64,000 bases of DNA from Bretschneidera sinensis (lineage: Eukaryota > Streptophyta > Magnoliopsida > Brassicales > Akaniaceae): NCBI GenBank assembly GCA_023935145.1, contig CM043698.1:147057625-147121624 (forward strand), in the 5' to 3' direction. The position numbers and the translations under genes were made by a program. Positions 54,585 through 64,000 of this stretch are shown here, one piece after another. Numbering within the stretch: the first letter of the stretch is position 1; every line of letters starts with the position of its first letter. The notes beneath the pieces are model-generated. The model saw only the letters and a program-made list of their open reading frames with translations, had not been told where the DNA came from and searched no databases.

Positions 54585-56080
54585 TGATGAGAGTCATAAA
54601 ATGCATCTTTAAAGTACTTGATTGTTAGCATTTTAGGGTTGATCTAGGTTTGAATTGCATTTTTATACCTTAACAACTCTAAAGTGTCATTCTTGGATCA
54701 TTGATCTATTTCAATGCATTTTCAGGTACTTTAAGTTCAAAAAAGATGGAAAAGCCATCATTGCTTGAAGCACAACGACTCGATGAACACCGGAGTGAAG
54801 GTTCACAAGCACTTGGAAATGAGTTTCACTAAATTGCCAAAATTGCCCGTACAGATCAATCATTTTTGCAAATTAAACTGTATTGATGCAAGAAGAACCA
54901 GGAGATGAGTCATATATTCTTAGAAAGATCCAGAAGTCTATTTTCTGGAGAATTTTACGACTCATAAAAATGATTTTTCTAGAGAAAGTTATAGCAGTTT
55001 TAGTGGACGAAGGTCAAGCTGGAAGATGCCTAGTGCGCTCGAGCGCACCAGACTTGTGATCGAACGCAAGTGCGCCCTCGCGACATCCCACATCGGTCAG
55101 AAATACCTTACAGAGCACCGTAGTGCACTCAAGTGCACCAAGCTATGATCGAGCGCACCAAGCTGCAATCGAGCGCACTCGGGCAGTATCCCACATCGGA
55201 TAGAAAACACATAGCACTCCAAAAGTTTCCCTATAAAAGCCCCACTCCACTTCATGTTTGAGAATCATCGGGGATCAGATCCAGAGGGCCTTTAGGAGGA
55301 AACCAGTGAACTTTTGGAGGGCAAGCTGAGGAATCTTCGAAGCTTTGCTACCAAGGGGGAGATCATCGAGAGGCCGGAGGCAGCTCAAGGAAGCATGAGC
55401 CCTGGCCAACTAATCTCCGAGCAAGGCGAAGGGATGAATCCCTAGGTGTAGTTGTTCTTATTTTCCTTTATTGATTTAGTTGTATTTTTGAATTATTATC
55501 ATTAAATATTGTTATGATTTATTATTTAATCTAATTAGAAGATTTTCCCTAATCCGGGGATTGCATCTTCCTCCCCCATATAAGTCTAGTCATGTTCTTC
55601 TTATGTGATGTTGTTGAGGTATGATTGAGTCTGGTAGATTTCTCTTATAGATTTGTCCATTTCTGCAGTATTGTCATTATGATGTATTATCGTTTCTTGA
55701 TAATCTATAAGTTAGGTCATGTGTGCTTGAAAGTAAAGAGTATTTCATAATAATTTCATTAGGATTTACTTGTGCTTAATTGAATATTTGTCGATTGCCT
55801 GTTTAGGATGTGAAACTTGTAATCGAGATAAAAACAACTGAGTCAAGATTGGAATAAGGCAACGAACCTAGGGAGGATTCCCGGAACCTTGTTATATTTC
55901 TCCATTATATTATTCAAATATTTACACAACTCTTTCACTATCAAAAACTCAGATTTTTCCATTTAATCTTTTATCGTTTGTGTTAAGGTTCACACCTTCT
56001 TTTTAGTTAATTTGTTTCCCTGTGGAATCGACACCCAAAAGCTGTGCTACAACTACCGCGTTACTCTTTGAGCGTAATCA
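54585..56080 (+). repeat. 5' LTR of the gag-only element
   Basis: The LTR starts TGATGAGAGTCATAAAATG and ends AGCGTAATCA. A TATA box (ccctataaaagcccc) lies near 55231. Upstream (about 55030-55190) are palindromic gtgcgctcgagcgcac-type units. The 3' end repeats at 58667-58923. Confidence 0.88.
55028..55190. repeat. GC-rich palindromic units in the LTR of the gag-only element
   Basis: Variants of tgcgctcgagcgca and gatcgagcgcacc occur about six times, interspersed with two copies of atcccacatcgg. They sit 40-200 bases before the TATA box. The arrangement parallels the unrelated palindromes in the solo LTR at 4800-4975. Confidence 0.75.
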
Positions 56081-56085
56081 AATTT

Positions 56086-56103
56086 TGGCACCGTTGCTGG
56101 GGA
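56086..56103 (+). other. Primer-binding site of the gag-only element
   Basis: TGGCACCGTTGCTGGGGA lies five bases after the LTR. Similar tggcgccgttgccgggga sites are common in plant Ty3-type elements. Confidence 0.75.
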
Positions 56104-56350
56104 AATGCACTTAAGCACAAGGAAGATTGTCAACTTTTAACATGATGGTAGAAGAACTGTAAATAGTTTTTCTTTTCAGCAGCTGTAAAGGCGGTAACTT
56201 TGTTCCTTCTTTTAGCTTGCTGCATTATTTTTTTTCTTTCCTTCTTTCTTTTTATAGTATTTTTTTTATTATTGTTCTTTTTTCTAAGTTTTGATTTTTT
56301 GATTTTTTATTATTCTGTTTTATTTATTTCCTCTCTGATTCATTTGGTGC

Positions 56351-58094
56351 ATGCTTAGACCGAGAGATTTGCGAGGTAGATTCATTAGAGGACCCGAACT
56401 AGAATTACCCTCTCCTTCCATGTCCGTTAGTGAAACCTCATTTAGATTAAACCATAGTGCACCCCCACACAAGAATTTAGAGGATTTTGTTAACATAGCC
56501 GATAACCCTAATGAGAATGTTGCTAGGACACTTCAGGATTACCTCCACCCTACACGCACAGCCACACCATCATACATCATGTTTCCAACCAATACTCGCT
56601 AACTAGAGTTTAAAACAAGGATGATACAGTTACTCCCTACATTTCATGGCTTGGATAGTGAAAACCCATATGTGCACATTAGAGAGTTTGAGGAAGTAGT
56701 CGCGACTTTTCATAGTCAAGATGAAACCGATGACATTGTGAGGCTTAAGTTCTTTCCTTTCGCTTTGAAGGATAGAGCTAAGAGTTGACTATACTCACTA
56801 AGACCACGATCTATTGGGTCATGGAATGAGATGACTCGAATTTTCTTAAATATATACTTTCCCCAACATAAGACCAATGCTGTAAAAAGACAAATCTCCA
56901 CCTTTGCACAAAAGGACATCGAGACTTTGTATCAGTCTTAGGAGAGATTTTAGGAGTTGTTGAGTATGTGCCCTCACTATGGGTATGAGAGTTGGCATTT
57001 GGTGAGTTATTTTTATGAGGGACTTACATATAGAGTGCGCCAATTTATAGAGATGATGTGTAATGGTGAGTTCCTGGAGAAGGATCCTGATGAGGCCATA
57101 GAGTACCTCAATGAGCTTGCTGAAAAAGCTCACACTTGGACTGGAATTAGTGCTACTGAAAGCACAAATAGGTCACGACCTATAGGGAACCCAAATGGTG
57201 GTGGAATTTACCATCTTAAGGAAGAGGATAACCTTAAGGCCAAGGTCGAGATGCTCACTAGGGAACTAAAGGTGTTAAAGACTAAGAGCTTAAAGCCAAC
57301 ACATGTAGCTAATCATGCAAAATCTTTTGAACCATGTTTTGTGTTTGGAGGGGTAGATCATCTCACCCAAGAGTGTCCCACATTTGCTGAGATGAGAGGG
57401 ATGTATAAGGAACAATGTAATGCCTTAGGCATGTACAAGAAGCCTTTGACACCCTTCTATATAATCCAGGATGGTGAAATCACCCCAATTTCAGTTGGAA
57501 GTATGAAAACTAGCAGCTTGTACAACCCCCTGCACCATATCTTGAACCACATCATGCACCTGTATCTTCTAGGAGTTCTTTAGAAGACAATTTACATGCT
57601 TTTATTGAGGCACATGGTAAGACTAATCAAAGACTTGAATCTTTAATTACGCATGCTGTTGAAGAAAATAAAGAGATAAAGAGCCAAGTGTCCAAGTTGA
57701 TGAGCTACTTGAGTGTGACTGAGCGAGGTAAGTTCCCTTCCCAAGCACAGTCCACATCCCATGGTCAACACCTAGCACAAAAAAAAATTTGAAGGAGGTG
57801 AATGTCCTTGAGACACTAAGTGGTAAGTCCTTACACATCCCAACAACGAAAAAATCAGAGGATGTGGATGAAACCCACCAAGCATACATGATTGACTCAT
57901 TCATGGAAAAGGTCCAGCACTTTAATCCATTAGAGTCCACCCTTACCCATTGCTTCACAAGAGCATATATCGAGCCAGAATCTGCAGATGTTACTGATAA
58001 CATCCTTAAAGCCTCTCAAAAGCATACAAGCACCGAATTTGGCAATGAAGCAGTGGCTGGTGCATTCAACCTATGTTTTTCTATGAGGGAATAA
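56351..58094 (+). pseudogene. Gag of the Ty3-type gag-only element, degraded
   Basis: The open pieces read MLRPRDLRGRFIRGPELELP, then after a stop near 56602 the retrotransposon gag core (LPTFHGLDSENPYVHIREFE, FFPFALKDRAKS, stop, SIGSWNEMTRIFLNIYFPQH). Two stops near 56940 precede 56957-57583 (YESWHLVSYFYEGL, DPDEAIEYLNELAEKAHTW) and a half-lost zinc knuckle (CFVFGGVDHLTQEC, first cysteines changed). A later piece (57789-58094) is a C-terminal extension. Gag of this kind packages element RNA. Confidence 0.85.
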
Positions 58095-58923
58095 GAGCAT
58101 CTAGCTGAAGACATAAAACTTAGCGCTCATGGGAGGCAACCCACAACGTATCTTTTTATTTTTATTTTTTTCGTATATCTTTTTTTTCTTGTTTATTATT
58201 ATTATTTGGTTGTTTTTCAGTTTTACTTTTGTATTTCTTTTTCAAGGACAAACATGTGCATCAGTTCAATTGGTCGTGCACAATTTTCAGCTCCATACAC
58301 CTTTGGTTAAAAAGGGAGTTTCCTTAATTTTTTCTTTTACATTGAGAACAATGCTTATCTTAAGTTGGGGGTGGAGGAAACACATTTCTTATTGCATACC
58401 AGTGAACTGCTTGGTGTCATTTTCCCTTTTGTTTTGTTTGTTTTTAGCATGCTTGGTGTTAGTCTTTGAGTTAATTCACATGTCAATGATATGAGCTTAA
58501 TTGAGATAGCATATAGCATTTAGAAGAAGTTAAATCTTGCTTCAGTTTGAGAATAATTTAAGTGTCAATCTTCATTTGGTTTGAGACTCTAGTTTGTGGT
58601 AAGATTGTATGATTCATCGAAGACATTTAGAGAAGTTTTATGTGTGATTACTTTGTGAATACTTTTGAGATAAAAACAATTGAATCAAGATTGGAATAAG
58701 GTAACGAACCTAGGAAGGATTCCTGGAACCTTGTTATATTTCTCCATTATATTATTCAAATATTTACACAACTCTTTCACTATCAAAAACTCAGATTCTT
58801 CCATTTAATCTTTTATCGTTTGTATTAAGGTTCACACCTTCTTTTGTAGTTAATTTGTTTCCCTGTGGAATCTACACCCCAAAGCTGTGCTACAACTACC
58901 GTGTTACTCTTTGGGCGTAATCA

Positions 58924-60215
58924 GGACATTAAAAGTAATCTTATATTTATCTGCTTCGTTTATCTGAATTTGCCAAAATCCTGATTTTAAATCAAATTTT
59001 GAGAAAATAGTAGAGTCATGTAATCTATTGAGAAGATCTTTTTTATTAGGTATGGGATATCTAATCCATTGCAAAACTTTGTTTAAAGGTTTATAATTAA
59101 TGACTAGTCTAGGAGCTCCTCTTTCTAACTCAGCTTGTTTCTGAACATAAAATGCAGAACAGCTCCAAGGAAACTTGCTTGGTCTAATTAATTTTTTCTT
59201 TAATAAAACTTTTATTTCTTCTTGGCAATAATTCAATAATTCTTGATTCATCTGTATAGGTCAAGATTTGGATGAAATATTTTTCTCATCAAAATTTGGC
59301 TCATATGGTAAAGAGACTGTGATTTCTTCATTCCCAAAAAGCATTAGGGAGGTCAGCACATTTTTTTTTTGAATAATTCTTCCAATTTTGTTTTCTGAGA
59401 TTGAATTTAAGGTTGTTTAAGTTATTGTTCTATTTTTTGATAATTTATTTCTTCTTTGAGAAAGTTTATATGAGCTTGTTTATTTTGTATTAAATTTATT
59501 TGTCTGCATAAACTATTGATTTGTAATAAATTTAATTCTCTTGTATCTACAGGTTGTACGAAGGGGAAAAATAAAGTTTGCCCTAAAATGTTGGTTTCTA
59601 TTCCTAAATGACTAACCTTGAAGGGATAAATTTGGGTTAGGAAAGGCGTTCGTAAAATGATATTTTGATGTATATTTTCTACAAGAATAAAATGAGTTTT
59701 TAAACAGTATTCATCATTACATACATGGGAATTTGTAATTTTGTATTCTACATTTAGTTTTGAACCACTAGCTGTATTTAGTCTTTCTGTAGTTTTTTCA
59801 TAATACTTTGTAGGAATAAGGCCTTCTTTAATACAATTCTGGTCTACACCAGAATCTACTAAGGCGGTAGTATTAATATGATATTCTTTGTTAATAACAA
59901 TAGAAATTTTAATATACCATTTTTTATAATTCATTTTTTCTATTAGATTAACAAAACCATCTTTTGATTCATCATTTATATTTTTAAAATTAGCTTGATC
60001 TTTTGATCCATCATTTATACTTACTAAATTAGCATGATTAGAAGTCTCAGGGGCTTCTTTTGGGACTTCTTTGTTAATTTGTGAAGAGATCGATTCTTCA
60101 AGATTATTAATTTCTAAATTAATCATTTTTGTTTTTAAATCAACTGTATCTTTTTGAATTTCTTTTATTTGATCTTTCATAATATTAATTTCCATTTGTA
60201 AATCTTGTGTGGTAG
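58924..60215 (-). pseudogene. EVE-C linker, protease and RT N-terminal part
   Basis: An open piece of 257 codons (60195-59422) has the coiled linker MEINIMKDQIKEIQKDTVDL and protease TTALVDSGVDQNC with the catalytic DSG. RT starts in the next piece (59251): MNQELLNYCQEEIKVLLKKK, APRLVINYKPLNKVLQW and STIFSKFDLKSGFWQIQIN. The RT is cut at 58924 by the element and resumes at 54584. Confidence 0.9.
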
Positions 60216-61299
60216 CTATTTGAAACAGGCTTTTGAAGGAGCTTGGGATTTTCTAGTTTTTCTAAAATTAGGTTTTTGGGTTTTATGAGGAGGGGGAGAT
60301 CTTGTATGTTTTTTATATTTTTGTTTTTTGAAAATCTTTCGTTTTCTTTTATTTTCAGCTGATGGAGCCCTTAGGGTTTCATAGTCATATTGACTACAAA
60401 ATGATCCTAATTCTTTTCTGCTTTGTTTTAGCTCTGACTTCATTTTTTATTTAAGCTTAAGGTCATTACATATTGATAGACCTTCATAGTTTATGTAGCT
60501 GATGATCTCTCCATAAGAGAGATGGTCATAAGGAACAGATCCACCATTTAGATCTCTAATCCTTTGTCTGACCTTTTCAACAAATAATTTTGGAAGTCCA
60601 AATATGAACTTTTCTTTCCAATAAGCATTATTACTATCTTGTCTTGTAAACACCTTAGCAAGAAATACATCTTTATACCATCTAAAGTCTTGCAAAGTAG
60701 GGTAGGTTAGATTTATAAGTATTTCAGAGGATCTTGCAGCAAACTTATCAGGGTCTCTAATGAAGTGTTTGGTGATAGCATATATCAGAGTTTCAAATGC
60801 GTTTTCTTGGTTTACAGGTACTATTATAGATATTGTTTCTCTGGTTTGTGGGTTTTGGACTGTTTGGATGGTATTAACTTGTATTGTTGCTTCAGTAATT
60901 TCATTTCGGTTTTGTTCAGTAAGGTAATTATCCCACCATCCTTTGAGGGTTCCAGTAAACCCAGCAATTATGGCAAGAGTTATCTTTTTATCTGTGTTAT
61001 TACTACATGTTCTAGAGGCAGTGGCTGCCATAGTCATTTCTTGAAGGGTATTGATGATCATATGCTCACTAGCTCCATCAATATTCCATTCATATATTGT
61101 GCTATAATCATATCTTGCTTGGGTAGCAGAGGATCTTTCTTCGAATTGTAAATCATGAGGAGTTGGCCTAGGGTAGTAATTTCTAGTTTTTGGTAATGGA
61201 GCATTCTTATAATAATTTCTTTGATATATTTTATTGATACCATCTGATTCTTTAATTTCATTTACAATATCTTTTTCTATGAAATTAACATTATTCGAG
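60216..61299 (-). pseudogene. EVE-C coat region, knuckle deleted
   Basis: The coat core is open for 204 codons (61061-60447): GFTGTLKGWWDNYLTEQN, DFRWYKDVFLAKVFTRQD, PKLFVEKVRQRIRDLNGG. One stop separates it from the basic stretch (60443-60216), which ends KACFK and then a stop: the second half of the CCHC knuckle and the acidic tail, about 430 bases in EVE-A, are deleted. The upstream edge is cut by Copia-3. Confidence 0.88.
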
Positions 61300-62322
61300 T
61301 GTTGTTATTTGTCTAAGTTTCAAACATGTCCAAACATGGTCTAAGATTGGTTAAACTCCAAACTAAATGTGGAGTATCAAAGTTCAGCAAGTCTAATGGC
61401 TGCACACATGTGTGTGCTTAAGGTTTGAGCATGGGAAGGTCATGCACACTGCTGTGCAAACTTCTGCACACAGGCAGGAAGTGTGCGCACTGCAGCAGAA
61501 GGCAGCAGCATCAGGTCAGGGCGCAGCACGCACGCCCAGTGCCGCGCCTCACAGCATGTACGCCATCAGGGACAGCCCCAGCGCCACACCGCACAGCACT
61601 AGTGCCGCACCCTCCAGAGTGTCATCTTTCATGCCCTACCTCAGCGCCGCACCGCGCCCTGCTGAGCACCGCACCGCCCAGGCAAGTTGCTGCACACATA
61701 GGCAGCTCGCACAAAGACCTCTCCAATGATGTGTGCACCACACCAAAATGCACAGCACCACTTGGAGAGTGATGAAGGGATAAGATTCAAGGAAGAACAT
61801 GATCAAAGGGAGGAGAATGAATCTCAAGAATGTCCAAGAATTGAGAGGCTATAAAAGGGGTTCTCAAGGCCTCATTTCACAATATATACAACACACATAC
61901 AAGAGAGATTTGTGACAGTGTGAGATCATTGTAAACACTTAGAGAGAATTGTGTAAAGTGACAAACACAAGAGGGACTCTTTGTTAGGCTGGTTGTAAAG
62001 AAGAGAGGATAGTATAGAATTGATAGAAAACTTTGTAATAGGACTATCACTTTCTAGCTCTCTTCTTGTTTCTTCAAGAACTTGGATTCTTGAAGAGGAT
62101 TGCTGTAACTTTGTAAGAACCATTGAGATAGTGCAGAGAGTTTGGAGGAACTCATGGGGACATAGGCACATTGCCGAACCTCGATAACAATTGCTTGTCT
62201 TCTTTTCTTTCTTTTATTTTCTGTTCTTGTGTTTGATTGCTATTTTTCTTTCTACAAGTCATTCAAGACTTGGGTGTTTGGAAGATCACCACCTGGGCAT
62301 CTTGTCAAGGTGATTTCCAACA
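61300..62322 (+). repeat. Copia-3 5' LTR with GC-rich extension
   Basis: The LTR is about 190 bases longer than those of Copia-1 and Copia-2, because of a block at about 61530-61720 rich in gcgccgcacc motifs. Elsewhere it aligns with them, including the TATA box ggctataaaagggg near 61850 and the end tttccaaca. Confidence 0.9.
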
Positions 62323-62323
62323 G

Positions 62324-62335
62324 TGGTATCAGAGC
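62324..62335 (+). other. Copia-3 primer-binding site
   Basis: A single TGGTATCAGAGC lies one base after the LTR, without the duplication found in Copia-2. Confidence 0.92.
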
Positions 62336-62563
62336 TAAGCAGCTGGTTATCGGAGCAAGAAGTAGAAGGTACGGATGTCAAGACTCCAAGAATCAAAGAT
62401 CAAACTTCTTGGGTGATTCAAGAACGGTGTAAAGATCAAGATCCGGTCGTGTTCTTGAAGGTTGATTCAAGAACGGTGTTAAAGATCCATCTTCGATCTG
62501 TGTTCTTGAAGTTGAAGAAAGCAGTTGTGGTTAGTGCACAAATCTGGGATCTTGTCCGCAAAA

Positions 62564-63395
62564 GATGGCTTCAAATTTATGTGTGGAGAAGTTTGATGGA
62601 AAGGGGGACTTTGCCCTATAGAAGCAGAAGATCAAGGCGGTTCTAATGCAGCAAAAAATGGACTTGGCTATTGGAGAAGATGATACTTTTCCAGCAAGTG
62701 TCACGGAGGACCAGCGGACCGAGATGAAGAAGATGGCTTACAGCACCATTTTCTTGCACATGTCGGATAGTGTCACAAGGGAGTGCGGAGACTCGGAGGA
62801 TCCGGCTGTCATATGGAAGAAACTAGATGAGTTGTTTCTTACCAAAACTCTCCCTAACAAAATTTATCTTCTTAAAAGAATCTTTGCTTTTAAAATGGAC
62901 CCTAGTAAGGAGTTGCAAGATAATCTTGATTTCTTTAACAAGCTAGTTCAAGATTTGAATAGCTGTAGCATTACTTTTCTGGATGATCAATTGGCTGTCA
63001 TTTTATTAAATTCACTTCCAGATTGCTTTGATAATTTGATTAATGCAATTGAGTATGGAAGGGATTCTTTGACAAAGGAGATTGTGATCAATGCCATAAG
63101 GGCACATGATTTCAAAGCCAAGATAAAGGAGACATCAAGTGGTGAAGGGCTGTTCGTAAGAGGAAGGCCAGCAGCTCGGAATGGCAACAACAACCATGGC
63201 AGCTACTGGGAGAAATCAAGAGGTAGAGGGCAGAGCCATGGGAGATCCCACTCCAAGACAAGATATGGAGGAGGAAAGAGATGCTTCTACTGCAACAAGG
63301 AGGGCCATTTCAAGAAAGACTGCAAGAAGAGGTTATGGGATGAGAGGAGAAGCCATACCAACAATGGAGGGGCTTCGGTTGCCAAGGGAGAATAG
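62564..63395 (+). pseudogene. Copia-3 Gag, full-length layout
   Basis: The ATG at 62564 opens MASNLCVEKFDGKGDF, but TAG follows after FAL (about 62618). From 62646 the frame is open: DLAIGEDDTFPASVTEDQ, the UBN2 part ELQDNLDFFNKLVQDLNS and LLNSLPDCFDNLINAIEYG absent from the other copies, a single RGRGQSHGR unit instead of three, and the knuckle CFYCNKEGHFKKDC. It ends in TAG after VAKGE. Confidence 0.9.
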
Positions 63396-64000
63396 CAAGA
63401 TGAGGTTTGTTGTGTGCTCAAATGTGAGCAGGAGGCAAGGCAGTGGAAAATGGATTCTTGATTCCGGGTGCACCTACCATATGTGCCTTAACAAAGAATG
63501 GTTCAAGAATTTCAAGGAGATCAATGAAGGAAGGGTATGCTTGGGGAATGACAATTCTTGCCAAGTAAAAGGGATTGGAGACATCTAATTGAGGATATTT
63601 GATAGAGTCACAAGGTTGTTGCGAAATGTAAGATATCTTCCAGATTTGAAGAGGAACTTGATCTCATTGGGACAGCTGGATTCCATTGGGTACACATGCA
63701 AATTAGAGGGAGGAAAAATCAAGGTGGCCAAGGGATCTTTGGTAGTGATCAAGGCAGCAAGAAACGATGGACTCTATGAGATGATCAGAGAAACAGAAAC
63801 CAATGATCAAGCAGCAAGCTTGATGGCTGAGCTGGACAAGGCAGCCCTTTGGCACACTCGCTTGGGAGATATGAGCGAAAAAGGGCCTGCAAGTGCTTAG
63901 CAAGGAAGGTCTACTTAGTGGTGACAAAGTAGAAAAACTGGATTTCTGTGAGAGCTGTGTTCTTGGGAAGCAACACCGGGTCAGCTTCAACACCAGAGTG
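63396..64000 (+). pseudogene. Copia-3 protease and integrase start (partial)
   Basis: Protease carries WILDSGCTYHMC, the usual DSG where the other copies have DTG. A TAA at 63586-63588 interrupts after GIGDI. The next piece has LPDLKRNLISLGQLDSIGYT and the integrase zinc start HTRLGDMSEKG, with a frameshift near 63880. The window ends inside this region. Confidence 0.88.

Larger units (their letters stand above)
54585..58923 (+). mobile_element. Gag-only Ty3-type LTR element (TR-GAG-like) inside EVE-C RT
   Basis: The 4.3-kb element has a 1496-bp 5' LTR (54585-56080), a primer site, one degraded gag, an AT-rich 3' region with aacttagcgctcatgggaggcaac-type sequence and a polypurine-like taagttgggggtgg (58361). 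It has only the last 257 bases of a 3' LTR (about 58667-58923). No protease, RT or integrase is present, matching non-autonomous TR-GAG elements. Flanks gggta (54580-54584) and ggaca (58924-58928) are a decayed target duplication, and joining them restores the viral RT. Confidence 0.85.
50553..61299 (-). mobile_element. EVE-C: third pararetrovirus copy, interrupted by a gag-only element
   Basis: Read from 61299 down, it has the late coat linker, coat core, protease, RT (split by 54585-58923), RNase H, ORF2, A-rich tract, promoter, leader, primer site and movement region, ending near 50553 in the MP-coat linker. It is thus a circularly permuted unit whose ends are not at the primer site. About 6.4 kb of viral DNA remains. 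A deletion removes the knuckle, and stops are fewer in the 59422-61061 part than in EVE-A. Confidence 0.92.
61300..64000 (+). mobile_element. Copia-3: 5' part of a third Copia copy, cut by window end
   Basis: The 1023-bp LTR (61300-62322) starts tgttgttatttg after tcgag (61295-61299), the candidate left target duplication, within EVE-C. The primer site is 62324-62335. Gag is full length, with the region missing in Copia-1 and Copia-2. Stops exist. It is the least deleted member seen here and the best guide to the autonomous ancestor. Confidence 0.93.

Noticed and set aside
58129..58494. Hydrophobic 121-codon frame as a membrane protein
   Set aside because: It lies in the T-rich 3' non-coding region of the gag-only element; hydrophobicity follows from T-richness.
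33119..61299. Replication-competent virus
   Set aside because: Each copy has multiple stops, and deletions or insertions in essential regions; no copy has an intact ORF1.

Overview
This window is nuclear DNA of a flowering plant, most likely a eudicot. It has spliced plant genes (an ALG9 mannosyltransferase, an ASD/HSR4-type AAA-ATPase, a pollen Ole e 1-like secreted protein, a CC-NBS-LRR fragment), AT-rich introns, Copia and Ty3-type LTR retrotransposons, TIR elements, and endogenous copies of a plant pararetrovirus (Caulimoviridae). The species cannot be named from the sequence. Only one protein-coding host gene looks intact, the Ole e 1-like gene at 46776-47531. Everything else is broken, fragmentary or transposon-derived.

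Layout. 1-2477: copy 1 of a segmental duplication, with an AAA-ATPase pseudogene and a Tourist-like MITE. 2524-3415: NLR fragment (minus). 3416-6560: Copia relic split by a solo LTR (4272-6013). 6561-10963: copy 1 of a second duplication, with a broken Ole e 1-like gene, MITEs and an 830-bp tandem repeat. 10964-13184: degraded transposon-derived region with a 48-bp minisatellite. 13199-22619: ALG9 pseudogene lacking its N-terminus, with Copia-1 (minus, 15735-21007) in an intron. 22620-24438: intergenic. 24439-33118: copy 2 of the AAA duplication, with Copia-2 (26807-32089) in the intron.

33119-46486: two head-to-tail pararetrovirus copies, EVE-A and the pol-deleted EVE-B. 46489-48663: copy 2 of the Ole e 1 duplication. 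49457-50552: 5' end of another LTR element. 50553-61299: EVE-C (minus), split by a gag-only Ty3-type element (54585-58923). 61300-64000: 5' part of Copia-3, inserted into EVE-C and cut by the window end.

The three viral copies outline an ancestral genome of about 7.6 kb: an initiator-Met tRNA primer site, a long ORF1 (movement protein, coat region with CCHC knuckle, protease, RT, RNase H), then ORF2 starting in an ATGA stop/start overlap, a Lys-rich T-poor tract, and a TATA promoter. This suits a florendovirus-like caulimovirid, although the genus is tentative. All copies carry stops or deletions. The most informative signals are the filled/empty Copia site pair, the coding deletions shared by Copia-1 and Copia-2, the microhomology inversion at the EVE-A primer site, the conserved ORF1/ORF2 overlap, and an extra Lys-rich frame in all three viral copies. 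I found no RNA genes, CRISPR arrays or defence system.
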